The notes beneath the pieces are model-generated. The model was not told where the DNA came from. It did no database searches and worked only from the letters and a program-made list of their open reading frames with translations. From NCBI RefSeq assembly GCF_030272615.1, contig NC_081412.1, positions 473,974,157-474,038,156 of the forward strand: DNA of 64,000 bases. The letters run 5' to 3'. A program made the position numbers and the translations under genes. This document shows, piece by piece, positions 35,130 through 47,703 of the stretch; the first letter of the stretch is position 1; each line of letters opens with the position of its first letter. This DNA comes from Cryptomeria japonica (lineage: Eukaryota; Streptophyta; Pinopsida; Cupressales; Cupressaceae).

Positions 35130-36778
35130 ATGTCTCAAGAGGGGTCATTTGTTACTAGAGCTCCATTGTATGATGGAACTGATTTTATTTTCTAGAAAAT
35201 CAAAATGGAAACTTATCTGATATCTATAGACCTAGATGTCTGGAATAATGTTTGTAGTAAATACATAGTTCCTATTACTATACCAACAAATCATGATGGG
35301 AAAAAACAATATGAGTTGAATGCTAGAGCCAAACATGCTATATTATGTAGGCTCACTAAATATGTATTTGTTAAAATTATGCATTGCAAATATGTACATG
35401 AGATTTGGGAAAAAATTGAAAACATCTATCAAGAAAATGAAAAAGTCAAACAGTCAAAAATACTCACTCTCAAAACTCAGTTTGAGGAAATGAGATTGAA
35501 AGATGATGAAAAAGTTGTTGATTACTTTCTAAGGATTGATGAAATTGTAAATAGAATGAGAGGATTAGGTGAAGAGGTAGAAGAATTTACAGTGGTTAAA
35601 AAGGCTATTAGAACTTTGTTGCCTAAATATGAAACGAAAGTTTCTGCCTTAGAAGAAAAGAATAATTTCAATAATTTTACCCTAGATGATCTTCAAGGAA
35701 CCTTGAGTACATTTGAAATGAGAATAAATAAGTTGATAATGCTAAGTCATTATTAAAAGAGTCTTCTTTCAAAACAGAGAAGAAAGTAGATGTGGATAGT
35801 GAATCAGAATTATCTGATTCTTTAGAAGCTCTATTAGTACCAAAGCTCAAAAAGAAATATAGAAACAAACAACCTCTAAAATATTTTGGATGTGGCAAAG
35901 CTAGTCATTTCATAGCCGAATTCCCTTACACTGAACAAAATGATGATGATCATCAGTTTGAAAAATACAAGAAAAAGGTTTTCAGTCCTAAGAAAAAATT
36001 CAACTTTAACAATTTTAAAAACAAAAGGAGTCTACTATGTAGAGAAGACTCTGATGATGAGTTAGATGAGTCTTTGGGTGATGAAGGTGAAATGTCTTTC
36101 ATGGATGAAATTAGTTCATCTAATACCACAAACAATAAAATGGTTATTAAAACCAATAGTCAATCAGACTCTGAGAACTGTGAGATAACTCTTGAAGGTG
36201 AATTGTTGTGTTCTCTTCAAGAGATTAAAAAACTCAAAAAAGTTATCTCCTCCCAAGAGAAAAGTTCAGGTAACTTAACTACTTGTTTTCAAACTGAGTT
36301 AGATGACTCCAAAAGAGTTATAGAAAATCTTAGGTCAGTTATTTCTGACAAGGAATAGGAGATTCTAACACTCAAACAAAATATTAATTCTCTTAAAAAT
36401 CAAGTTGAGGATCATGAAAGAACTATTTACTTGCACAACATACTAGGGAAACAAAAACAGTTCACCAACATAGGTGAATGCTCAGATTCTGTAGGTCAAA
36501 ATATAAAAACGGAGAATAAGGAGCATATATTTCAAAATAAATGGAACAGTTTCAGATTTAATCCTTTCTTCAATGGATATTGTTTTTTCTGTAATAGATT
36601 TGGTCATAAAGTAACCACCTTCAAATTGTTGGTGCCCAGATTATCAAGGTTTGGTCAAAATTAATACTTTGGTTTTCCTATAACAATTAGGTGTTTCAAG
36701 GGAAATGCTATAGGTCATACTTCAAATGACTGTAGACAAAATAAATCAAATACAAGAAAAGTTTGGAAACCCAAATAG
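35130..36778 (+). pseudogene. Copia gag of element C
   Basis: ATG at 35130 (MSQEGSFVTRAPLYDGTDF). TAG at 35193-35195 stands where gag proteins usually have Trp, and further stops lie at 35754, 36356, 36662 and 36775, with a frame change near 35750. Residues 25-200 form the typical helical capsid region of Copia gag (YVHEIWEKIENIYQENEKVK, KAIRTLLPKYETKVSALEEK). Three degenerate zinc knuckles follow: YFGCGKASHFIAEF, CFFCNRFGHKVTTF and CFKGNAIGHTSNDC, each lacking one or two Cys. An acidic and coiled-coil segment lies between the first and second knuckle, making gag long for Copia. It would have packaged element RNA. Confidence 0.85.
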
Positions 36779-36781
36779 GTA

Positions 36782-37262
36782 AATAACATAGAACAATGCA
36801 TGCTTGTCCAAACTGCTTTTCTCTCTAGTAAGAAGACTCAGTGGGTTGTTGATAGTGGTCATTCTAACCACATGATAGGAGATAAAGACAAGTTCTTAAA
36901 ACTTGAAAATTATGTTGGCGAGGTTGTAAAGTTTGGAGACAATTATGGAATACAAATAAAAGGTAGAGGGTCTTTATTGCTAAATGATAATACACCTCTT
37001 CATGATATGTATTATGTAGAAGGCCTCAAACACAATCTTTTAAGTGTCAGTTAGATTTGTGATAGTGGGTACAAAGTCTTATTCAACTCACAAGGTTGTA
37101 CAATTAAAACAAAATCTGGTAAAACAACTGCAACAGGACTAAGAACTCATGACAATATATACAATCTCCTTGACTCATCAAATCATGAAATAAGTGAAGG
37201 TATGTTTCTTATGGGCCAAGTTGAATAAAACTGGTTATGGCATAAACATCTAGGCCACATAA
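36782..37262 (+). pseudogene. Copia protease (aspartic) of element C
   Basis: WVVDSGHSNHMIGDKDKF carries the DSG active-site triad followed by the usual H-M pair. Downstream LHDMYYVEGLKHNLLSVS is the conserved end of the protease domain (VLYVPGLKHNLLSVSQ), with TAG replacing the next codon at 37052-37054. The frame continues to the integrase with one more stop near 37226. Confidence 0.85.
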
Positions 37263-38060
37263 ACTTTGAAAATTTGGTAAAAATGAGTAAATATCAGAAT
37301 GTAAGAGGTCTACCAGTACTCAGTAAACCTAAAAATGTTGTTTGTTCTAGATGTGTCAAAGGAAAACAAACAAAGGTAAGCTTCAAGTCAAAAGAACATT
37401 CCTCTACTAAACCTTTGCAGCTAGTTCATACTAATCTATGTGGTCCTACTAGGACAAAATCTATTAATGGTGACAAATATTTCATGTTGTTTGTTGATGA
37501 CTACACAAGAATGGTTTCGGTAACTTTTCTCAAACATAAGTTTGAAGCCTTTGAAAGATTCAAGATCTTTCGTAAATTGGTTGAGAAAGAATCAAATTTC
37601 AAACTTAAATATTTAAGATCATATAAAGGAGGAGAGTTTACTTCACAAGAATTCATAGAGTATTGTGAAAATTATGGCATAAAAAGACAACATGATGCAA
37701 CTAGAACACCCCAACAAAATGGGGTAGTTGAGCATAAAAACAAAACTGTCAAGGAAATGGTCAGAACTATGTTAGATGAGGCCAAGTTACCTAACAAGTT
37801 TTGGAAAGAAGTTGTTCATATAGGAATTTATATCCTAAATAGAAAACATATTAGAGTGAATTCTAACTTCACTCCATATGAACTATGGTATGGCCATTCT
37901 ACAACTATTAAATATTTAAAAATCTTGGGTTGCAAATGTTTTATTAAAAGAGATGATGAAAATATTGGCAGTTTTTAGTCTAAGTCAGATGAGGGTATTT
38001 TCTTAGGATACTCTACACATAGTAAAGCATATAAATGCTTCAATATAAGGCTGAATAAAA
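37226..38060 (+). pseudogene. Copia integrase of element C
   Basis: The N-terminal zinc finger is WHKHLGHINFENL plus VVCSRCVKGK (HHCC). The catalytic core reads LVHTNLCGPTRTKSINGDKY, where the first catalytic Asp (usual HTDLCGP) is Asn. Then come FMLFVDDYTR and TPQQNGVVEHKNKTVKEM, which keep the second acidic residues. The end of the core is LGCKCFIKRD; TAG follows at 37976-37978. The Asp-to-Asn change would abolish strand transfer. Confidence 0.88.
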
Positions 38061-38099
38061 TTATTGAGTCTATAAATGTCACATTTGATGAGAGGGTGT

Positions 38100-39883
38100 T
38101 TTTAGATAATAATCATGTTCAGGATGTTGAAGAGGAGACTACTTTAATACTTGGCAAATCTCCTGAATCTATTGTTGTGGAAAATAGTTGGCAAGAGAAT
38201 GTATCAAGTCCTAAAGTAACATCACCTCTATCTACACCCTCCAGGATTATTACTAAGAGGCATCCTAAAAATCTGATTATTGGGGATAAAGATGCTGGAA
38301 TTTTAACAAGAAGAAGAGTTAAACTTGATGAACAAGCTCAAATTCCTAAACAATTATGTTTGGTGACTAAATTTGAGCCTAAGACTGTTAATTATGCTTT
38401 GAATGATGACTGCTGGTTGAAATCTATATAGGAAGAAATCATTCAGATTGAGAAAAATAAAACTTGGGAGTTAGTTCCATGACTTGATGCTGAAATTGTA
38501 ATCAGTGGAAAATGGATTTTCAGAAACAAACTAGATGAATGTGGTAAAATGGTATGAAATAAAGCAAATTTTGTGTGCAAAGGGTATGCTCAACAAGAAG
38601 GTGTTGACTTTGGTGAGACATTTGCACCGGTGGCTCGCATTGAGTCAATTAGAATATTTTTAGCATATTCTTGTTTTAAAAATTTCAAGGTGTACCAAAT
38701 GGATGTTAAAACTGCTTTCTTGAATGGATTTCTGGAAGAAGAGGTTTATATGGAATAGCCTGAAGGAATTGTTATTTTAGATAAACTTGATCATGTCTAC
38801 AGGTTAAAAAAGGCTCTTTATGGCCTTAAACAAGCTCCTAGAGCCTGGTATTCTAGGTTGGATTCACATTTGATAGCAAATGGTTTAATCAGAGGTAGTG
38901 TAGACAACAATCTTTATATCAAGAGAGAAGTTAATGATATTCTTGTTGTAGAAGTCTACGTTGATGACATCATTTTTTATAGTAATGATGATGCACTATC
39001 TAGAAATTTTTCAAAAATAATGGCTTCTTTATTTGAAATGTTAATGTTAGGAGAACTATCTTTTTTTCTTGGACTGCAAGTTATTCAACTTGAAAATGGT
39101 ATTTTTATTTTACAAACAAAATATGCCAAAGGTATGCTAAAGCGGTTTCAAATGGATGAATGCAATGCAATAGGCCCCTATGGTCACTGGCCGTAAATTA
39201 TGTAAAATGGATGAAACTCTTGTTGTTGATCAGATTTTGTATAGGTCAATGATAGACAGTTTACTATACTTAACTACATCTAGCCCTGATTTGATGCAGG
39301 CAATGTGTATGGTTTCTAGGTTTCAGTTTGCTCCTAAACAATCTCATTTTACAATTGTTCAAAAAATACAAAAATACATTCAGGGTACTCTTGATTTTGG
39401 TCTTTGGTATCCTAGAAATGACAATTTTACTCTGCTAGCCTACATTGACACTGATTGGGATGGGTGTGTAGATGACAGAAAAAGCACCAATGGTGCGGCA
39501 TTTTTCTTGGTGATAGACTTGTGGCATGGCACATTAAGAAAAAAGATTGTATCTCACTTTCCACAGCAGAAGCAGAATATGTTGTCGCTACATCTTGTTG
39601 TACTCAGTTATTATGGATGGCTCAAACTCTTTTGGATATGGGTATTATTGTTGACAAACGTCTTACTATTTTTTGTGACAATACTAGTGCTATCATTCTC
39701 TCTAAATATACTGTAATGCATTCCAGAATGAAACATATTGCAACTCGGTTACTCTTTCTTCATAAAAAAGTTTTGGGTACTGAAGTTATATTGCACTATG
39801 TTCCTACTCAAGCACAGGTTGCAGACATTTTTACCAAGCCCATAGCTACAGATGCATTTGAAAGACTTCAATTAATAATGTGA
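38100..39883 (+). pseudogene. Copia reverse transcriptase and RNase H of element C
   Basis: RT blocks in order: ALNDDCWLKSI (stop at 38429), [48 protein letters not shown] (stop at 38756), ALYGLKQAPRAWYSRL, VEVYVDDIIFYSND (intact YVDD), LGELSFFLGLQV. A frameshift near 39180 leads to the linker (YRSMIDSLLYLTTSSPDLMQ) and the RNase H start. Another near 39515 leads to CISLSTAEAEYVVATSCCTQ and TRLLFLHKKVLGTEVILHYV, ending at 39883. The gene order is PR-IN-RT-RH, which defines Copia. At least four stops and two frameshifts. Confidence 0.9.
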
Positions 39884-40010
39884 GCTATTTCTCAGTGTAC
39901 TCTTGATTAATGCATTGTTTCTTGGTTGAGGGGAGCTTTGCTCTCCATCAGTAGATTTGCTTTTTACATCTACCTGTTCATCAATATATGCATCCTTTGT
40001 CCTTGAAGAC

Positions 40011-40025
40011 AAAAAATGGGGAGAT
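40011..40025 (+). promoter_or_regulatory. Inner polypurine-like tract of element C
   Basis: AAAAAATGGGGAGAT after TTTGTCCTTGAAGAC. The same phrase (ATCAAGGACAAAGGGGGAAAT) recurs at the outer end of the 3' region (57100-57119), so the tract is doubled, as in element A. Confidence 0.6.
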
Positions 40026-40090
40026 GTTTCAGATTTTGTATAGGTTATGTTTACAAGGTTACAGGTGTTACATGGACTCTTGGCAAGCTA

Positions 40091-40121
40091 CACTAATACA
40101 TTTGGGGTTAAATTCCGATGG
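40091..40121 (+). repeat. Left terminal inverted repeat of the CACTA element
   Basis: CACTAATACATTTGGGG onward, inverted counterpart at 56715-56745. Confidence 0.85.
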
Positions 40122-40142
40122 AGGTTTCCGACGGACAAGGAG

Positions 40143-40238
40143 CATTGTGTGAATTTTTTTTTTTTTTTTTTTTAAAAGTGCCCGTGTTCGTCGGAATTCC
40201 GACGACCTCGGGCATTTTATAAAAAAAAAAACACAATG
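40143..40238. repeat. 96 bp subterminal foldback of the CACTA element
   Basis: Nested inverted repeats: CATTGTGT...ACACAATG outermost, then a T run against an A run, then AAAAGTGCCCG against CGGGCATTTT, and at the centre the perfect 16 bp palindrome CGTCGGAATTCCGACG (40189-40204). It lies about 50 bp inside the left end, where CACTA elements usually keep transposase-binding repeats. Confidence 0.85.
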
Positions 40239-41619
40239 TATTTTCATTTTGAAAGCACAAGCGACGACCGTCTTGCCTCCCTGCCCCCCCCGTCGGAGTG
40301 ATCTCTGCACAAGCAAGGTAAGGTTTTTTTTTAATTAATCCATTTTGTGCATTCCTGCAATCTTAAAATTCCATGAAATGACATCTCTTTGAGGTATTCC
40401 GTCATACAGTTCACATGTTGAGTGTATGCTACCCCTTTTTACGATTTTTTTTATTGGATAAAAAAAACCGCTCTGATAATTTGGAAGACATTAATGAAGT
40501 AACTCGAATGAACGGAATGGGGATTGCATTGAACCACATAAGACCTGACTTCCTCCCATACCCACTATGGGTTCTCTTATTAGTGGGGGCCCTACGTCCT
40601 GAATCTTGTTGGACAAGAATCAACCTTTATTCCAATGGTCTCTCGATTATGATTTGATGGATGTCCATACCTTTTTTGAAAGCTCCTATTTTGGCACATG
40701 TAGGGAGGATGCTGGCAAACGTTGCATTCAGATAAACATGACTGTATTTCATTGAGATGAACATGACTATATTTCCCTTTGTATTGATCTAGGGCTACTC
40801 ATTAATGTATCTATGGATTTCCCTTATTCACTATGTTGTGACAGTCATTTGCAGATTTGGGACTATCATCTTTCATAATTTGATGTCTTTAAGATGTGGG
40901 TACATTGCTTGACAAGAAAAGCTCAAGCATTTGTGAAGTTCAAAGAGTTTAAACCCCTTGTTGAATGGTCATCCAGTTGTTCTCTAAATGCAAAATGCTC
41001 AAGTAAATGAGAAATTCACTCAAAATGGTTTATCCACAACTAAAAGAAAACAACTAACCACTAAATATATGCACCAACAAAATAGTGTTGTATAGAGACC
41101 TAATCATGCCTTCATGGATATGTAGATCAAGTTCCTACATTTTAGACAAAAGCAATTCACACAATAATATATTTGTTAAACACACCCACCACAAAGATTT
41201 GGTTATGCAATAATATATTTGTTGTTAACTTTATCATGGAGGATTTGGTTATGATTGTTACAATCAAGGTTTGACCAAAAGTAATTCTTAAATATACAAA
41301 TGAAGACTGTGGTTGGTTGGTGACTAATTACTCTTTTTAACACCATTTACAAGATCATATCTAAATCAAGTGTCTCAAGAATTAAGCTACTGCTAAGAAA
41401 ATAGTTTTCCTAAAGCAAATGGTTTCTTGGGTGGCTATTTATTGTAGACAACTTAGTTCCTTCATGAGAATCAATCAATTTGGAACATGTATAACTCACA
41501 TTTGTGACATGCCACTAATGCAATTCCTTAGTACTTGTTTGAGTACTATCTCCTCTATTGTTTTCTATCCACTTTTGTGTCCTTCTTAGAACAAATAATA
41601 GATTAATGAGAAGGTGGAA

Positions 41620-42190
41620 AAGGTGGATTCACCTAAGAGGGAGTGGATTTTCCCAATAATATGTTAGATTCTCCCAAGGATTGATGGACTATACACTTGA
41701 AAGGTAGATGATTAAGGATGATGACAAGGTGAATTTTCCTTAGAATGATAGGGTTGATTTTCCTAAGAACAAGTAGATTCATGTAAACTAGAGGATACAA
41801 ATTTGGACAAAATAATGGAAGGAGACTAAAACTAGATAGATTCACCTAAATGGGAGTGTAGTCATCTAAGGATAGGAAAAATTCACCATTTGCGTAAGAA
41901 AGATGGATAAGTTAAATGATTTATGTGAAGTAGATTCACCTAAGAGAAAGTAGATTCACATAAGGATAGGTGGATTTTCCTAAAGATGAAGGGATAAGAC
42001 TTAACAAAAAGAGGACTTAGGATGATGACAAGGAGGATTCATTTAAGGATATGGCATATTCACCTACGGGATAGTGTATTCTCCCAAGAATATGGAAAAA
42101 TTATTGATTGGTGGAATGACATACTAGATCAAGGAATGATACAAGGGTAGATTCACCTAAATATAGGGTAAATTCAGCTAAAAGGGTACC
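41620..42190. repeat. Cluster of ATTCACCTAAG-type motifs
   Basis: Variants of (t)aGATTCACCTAAGg recur at least a dozen times in 570 bp: near 41623, 41645, 41668, 41729, 41754, 41830, 41890, 41932, 41951, 41970, 42036, 42058, 42139 and 42169. Common variants are GATTTTCCTAAG and ATTCTCCCAAG. Spacing is irregular (20-70 bp). Confidence 0.7.
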
Positions 42191-43269
42191 CATGAGATTG
42201 TGGTACTGAGCACCTATCTATGGATGGTGTATTTGGATATAAGTGTGATGAAACCATGCTTGTGTATGATGAAACAAAGTCCAGATCTCTATTATAGGTC
42301 CAACATAATCTCTATTATTTGAGACACCATTTTATTAGCATATCTAATTAGGGTAATTTATGGGTTTAATTATGGATCATGTTGTCTATTTCCATGCACT
42401 ATTGAACTTATTTGGATGTATTGTGATTATTTTAATTTTGAAGTTATAAATAAATTATGTTTGTACCTTAGAAAGGGTAACTCCAATTGATTTTTGGGCA
42501 GTTTATTTGAAAACTTAGGGTGATTATTGCCCTATGTTATGTAATGGAGTTATTTTTACACTAAGTAATTAACTAGAAAAATGAATTTGTATTGTTGTAC
42601 AAGTATGATGAAACCTTGCTTGTGTGGTGACATATTGTGGCATTAGTAGGGATTATCTCTATTGACCACACCTTTCAAAGATAGTATCTTCTAGTTCTCC
42701 TCATAGAATGGACCATTGGATGGCTCATAGTGGTATCCTATCCTACATTTATCTTGATGGCATTGCTAATAGTTGGTATGTGGTTCTTGGTACGGGTTTC
42801 CTCTTACCCTATTATCTTATTTATATCTTTGTTCCAACATGTGGAGATTGATTTTTGTCATGCTATGATGATTTTCATGTTTGCATGTGTTTTGACATTA
42901 TGCAAATAGATATGATGTCACACCATACTTATGTTTTGATATAGTGTAGGTGATGGCTACATGTTGTTGATGGTAGTGATTTGGGTTCAAAGACACAATT
43001 CCACACACACACACAAATATTTGAAGATGCATTTTATATTATTCCTTCTTAGTGGCGATTAGTGTTGGAAGATTTGCACACATGTAGAGAGGAACTCATG
43101 TTAGATATAATAGGTTGTGTTTGATAACATATGAATGTGCCTCATGATGTATACATATAGCTTTGGTGTGTGACATGCATGCACATTTTTCCATAAGACA
43201 CATTGATATGTGAGATGTGCCCTATGCATGTCTTCTTTGTGAGGCACGTTGCTATGTGCAATGTGGCCC

Positions 43270-43490
43270 TAGGTGTGTCTTCTCTATGAGGTGTATCACC
43301 ATGATATGTTAGGATTTATAGTGTGCAGGCCACAAATGCATGCATGAGGGACTATTATTATAGTCATGTTTTTTGGGCATGTAGCCTAGGCATGTCTTCT
43401 CCATTAGGTACATGGCCATGCCATGTGGGAGTTTTTGTGTTCATGCCACAAATGCACACATGAGGGACTACTATTGGAGTCATGATGAAT
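43270..43490 (+). repeat. Direct repeat pair of about 118 bp period
   Basis: Around 43271 and 43389: TGTCTTCTC.AT.AGGT, then CACAAATGCA.GCATGAGGGA, then ACTA.TATTGGAGTCATG-like ends. It lies just before the first transposase exon. Confidence 0.6.
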
Positions 43491-43574
43491 CTTCACTCTA
43501 TTTAGCCATAATTTCTAGTTGTATAGTTATGTAATGTGCACTTTTAGGGATTGTGAAGTTTTCTTCAATTATGC

Positions 43575-45613
43575 ATGGATGCCCACCTTCCAAAGGGACT
43601 AAAAAGTTATCCCAGACAATTTAGTAGGTTGCCTTACTATGAGCAGCTACAAATTGTGCATTTGTTTGATATAATGCATATTGGAAAGAATATAACAGAG
43701 ACATTATGGAAAATATTGGATGGAAGGCGTGATAAAGAAAAAATTGTCAAAATTTGTAGTGACATTGTGGAATCCAATCATGCAATTAAAAATGTCATTC
43801 AATCAAATAGCAATGGAGAATAGATTAATATAAGTGCCCTTCCTTGGTTATTAATGGAGCAGAAAAACAATTCTATAAAAGAAGTCATAGGAAAAAATTG
43901 ATTTCCCACAGGATTTGCTGCAAACATAAACAATCTCATATCAAAGAAGAGTGAATTTGGGCCAGGGATGAAAACACATGATTGGCATACCTTCATTAAG
44001 GTAATTCATGTTCTTGTGTATTTACTATATATTTGTATACTGCGCATGTACTTTTCATTGTATTATGTTAGAAAACAATGAAAATATCATTTTATAATTG
44101 TTTCAGTACATTCTACCTCTATCTCTCCCAGACCACTTCGACAATAATATCAAGCAAGTCATATATGATCTTGGAAAATACATGAGGTAAGTAGTGATGT
44201 TTTTTCAATTTGTTGTATAGATATTATATTTTCCATTTGTTTTACTTGTTATGCAATATATTGTATATTATTTTGTAAAGTCTTGTTTTTATATTTTTGC
44301 ATCTTCAATCTCTTTTAAGTGGTTGTCACCTAAAGAAATCCACAAGGAAGATATAAAATATTGGAAGAGAAAAATCCCTCATCTAATGTGTGAAATGGAA
44401 AAGTGTCTACCTTCAACTTTTTTCAATGCACAAGAACACTACCTCATACACCAAGTTGAGGAGATCGAATTGTGTGGACCTATACACACTACGTCAATGT
44501 GGATGGTTGAGAGGCACTTGAAATTTTTGAAGGCTTTGGTTCGACAAAGAGCACATCCTGAGGGTTCTATGGTGGAGGGATATATGGTATACCAAACTAT
44601 GGTGTACATTACTGAATATCTTCCTAAGTTTGCAGCAAAAATCCACGTAGATCGCATTTGGGATCCCAACCCCATTAGTAAATTCGAAGGGGAGCACTTG
44701 ATGGGAAAAGGTAGATTGAAGAAAGTGAGAGGTAATTATAAGATGTTATTGTAGTAAATTAATTCTTCATCTTCTAAATAAATCAGTTGTAAGTGGTCTA
44801 TTAATTATTTGTATAGTTGGTCGGGAGTGGGATGCGCTACATTTGTATATTGCAAACAATCTTGATCGGATGACGGTGTGGATTGAACGATGTCAACATT
44901 CTGGTCACACATTAACATGGGATGGTGTCGCTTCATTAGTTAAAGAAGCTCATCGTAATGGAGATTCCAATGTTACCCAAAGGGAAATTGATTTAGCATA
45001 TAGTTTAAGAGATCAACAGGTACGTATTCTTTTATTAATCACCCGTATGTTTATCAACTCATGATGCAATAATTTTAATATGTTAGACATATTGTAGGTC
45101 AAACACCACAAGGCTATGCGTTGCAATGGTCATAAATTTTGCATCAAACAGTTGGATGACATGAAGAAAACTTGTGATTCTGGGATAACTGCAGTCTTTG
45201 AGGTGACCAATATTTCATCTAGAAATGGCATACATCCTCAAGAGTCTCAAAATCGATACTATGGCATTTTGGATGATATACTTGAGTGTCACTTTAATTC
45301 CTTCAAATTAGTTCTGTTCATCGTCAAACGGTATAGGCTACGACTGAATAAAAATGATCTTGATAGAACTATTATCAAACATGATAATGGATTTACAATG
45401 GTTAATACAAGGTTGTTTGAACGAGTTGGGGATGAGCCCTATGTTCTTCCAAGTCAATGTGAGCAGGTATTTTACTTGGAGGTTCCACATAAACCGGGTT
45501 GGTCATTTGTTGTTAGACATGATCCAAGAGGAAGGCTGATAATGTATAATGTGATGGAAGAAGAAGATACCGAAGAAGTAGAAGATGATATAGATGATGA
45601 TCACGATCGATAG
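43575..45613 (+). pseudogene. CACTA transposase TNP2-type, C-terminal exons
   Basis: Five coding blocks: 43575-44000, 44107-44186, 44320-44731, 44817-45019 and 45098-45613, with GT donors and AG acceptors. Block 1 has LPYYEQLQIVHLFDIMHIGK and THDWHTFIK. Block 3 has KIPHLMCEMEKCLPSTFF and SMWMVERHLKFLKALVRQRA, PEGSMVEGYM (the DUF4218 region). Block 5 has a DUF4216-like region: RYYGILDDILEC, VLPSQCEQVFYLE and WSFVVRHDPRGR. Blocks 3-5 join in frame. The joint between blocks 2 and 3 is off by one base, and stops at 43821 and 43899 lie in block 1. The protein would bind and cut element ends. The N-terminal transposase core is absent, so this is a remnant. It ends in an Asp-rich tail with TAG at 45611. 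Confidence 0.85.
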
Positions 45614-46098
<485 letters not shown>

Positions 46099-46109
46099 GA
46101 ATGAAATGT

Positions 46110-46520
46110 ATGAGATGTGATTATTATATTATCTATTTAATATTGATATCTTGATAGAAATTGATTTGACTTATATGGTTACATAAATAATTCATATGTT
46201 TTGAATTCTAATGCCATTACTTAATTAATTCATGATGCACCTCTAGCTATGTGATAGATGGTGATTTAAAATACATATGTGATGGATCACATGCTTATGA
46301 TGATACATGTGACATTTTTTGAACTTTGTGTTTATTTATGGAATGTGGACTACTTATTAGCTATGTGATGGATTACATGTTTATGATGATACATATGTGA
46401 TTCTTATGATGCTCAATTACATATATGATGATACATATGTGATGCTTATGATGCTTATGATATTGCAGTATTTATTGTTTATCAAATTACAAATATAATG
46501 CTTATGATGCTCAATTGTTG
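46110..46520. other. Spacer with TTATGATGATACATATGTGA repeats
   Basis: Non-coding. The phrase CTTATGATGATACATATGTGA recurs in degenerate form at least four times between 46250 and 46510, followed by an acceptor-like TTGGTGCAG at 46519-46527 in front of the SET-gene exon. Confidence 0.55.
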
Positions 46521-46527
46521 GTGCAGG

Positions 46528-47600
46528 AACCTGAACCCCTTTGACGATGATCCTACACAGTCTCATGGATCGACAGGTAGAAGTCAATACACCTTACAGA
46601 AATAATATATTTTTAAAAAAATTACGAGAAAAACAAACTTCCTTAGTTTTTCAAACCTCAACATTAGCAGCAAATCTAATACAGTTATCAACACTTGAGG
46701 CCCCAGTTGGACTTACTCAAATTTTAATCTCAACATCAACTTTATGGCCGACTTCTTCATCAATATTACCCTCATTTACAAAATATCTCTCTCATTACCA
46801 ACTAACTCTCTCATTTGATGGTGCACAGGTATCACCAAATAGGTATTTGTCAGATGTGTCTTCCTCGAGTGAGGGAAATGTAGGAATAGAAGAGGAAAGT
46901 GAGACATGTAGTAGATCTCAAATAGGGAGATAAACTAGAGGTCAAAAGATTAGAAGAAAATTCAGAAAACGCATGGAATTTTTTCTTGCTCAAGGGGGGT
47001 CATGTTCTTATGATGATGAGACCAAAGGCGACATTGAGGTGCCCTTGAGGTACAAACATCTACTAAAACAATGTGTACCCAAGGAACTTCCTCCTATAAA
47101 CACTGATTTTTGTGTTAATGAGAGGATATATTGCATAGCACCTTCATCGTTACATGGTTTGGGCCTATTTTCCATGGACACCATAAAGGTCTGTTACAAC
47201 AAAGTTGTTGAATTGATGGAGTTTGTTGGACCTTGTTACAATTATAATGATTGGATGTAGATTGTTCGCTATAAAAAAAGTATGCGTAGGTATGCACTGT
47301 CAGCCAATTATATACAACAAAAAGATAATGATCAAAGTAAATGATTGGTTGTATACATTGATGGAAGACCAAAAGAAACAGGGAATATTGCAGGTTTAAT
47401 AAATAGTACATGACTTGGGTCAACTAATAAGCAACCCATTGCATATTTGAGGCACAAGAGGGAAATTGTGTGTTTGGATGTGCGATAAAATCAATAAGTG
47501 CAGGGGAAGAGCTGCTAATCGATTACAATTTGAATCGTATAGATACAAACAAAGTTACTATCATGGGGGTGGTACATACTATATATATACCATTTAAGGC
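46528..47600 (+). pseudogene. SET-domain protein encoded in the CACTA element, broken
   Basis: The frame from 46541 is open to 46931 (TAA). It then runs through 46973-47260 (TAG), with further stops at 47342 and 47411 and a frameshift near 47450. Domain signs in order are SSLHGLGLFSMDTIKV (SET-N), MEFVGPCYNYNDW, MRRYALSANYIQ, VVYIDGRPKETGNIAGLINS (the NHxxxPN-like core, here GLINS) and AIKSISAGEELLIDYNLNRI (the ELxxDY motif). These are the conserved blocks of SET lysine methyltransferases, which transfer methyl groups to histone or other lysines. The N-terminal 140 residues are Ser/Thr-rich and basic. It lies between the transposase and the second CACTA gene on the same strand. The canonical Asn-His pair is not present, so activity was doubtful even before decay. 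Confidence 0.75.
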
Positions 47601-47703
47601 AACTTCCAATTAATGAATCCAATAAACCATTGTATTATTAAGTTTTTTTGCTAAGTCTACTGGTTTCATTTCACTAACGTTTTTATATTTTTTCTTTGTC
47701 ACA

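Larger units (their letters stand above)
40240..43569. other. Left non-coding arm of the CACTA element
   Basis: No transposase-like frame is visible here, although the N-terminal part of TNP2 is expected upstream of 43575. It holds a cluster of ATTCACCTAAG-type motifs (41620-42190) and a pair of direct repeats (43270-43490). An open frame at 40415-40657 matches nothing I know. Confidence 0.6.

Noticed and set aside
40025-40090. Start of a 3' LTR of element C at TGTTTCAG
   Set aside because: The 5' LTR starts TGTTGGTCTC and contains no match to TGTTTCAGATTTTGTATAGG. The outer polypurine tract and the CATTG duplication place the real end at 57130.
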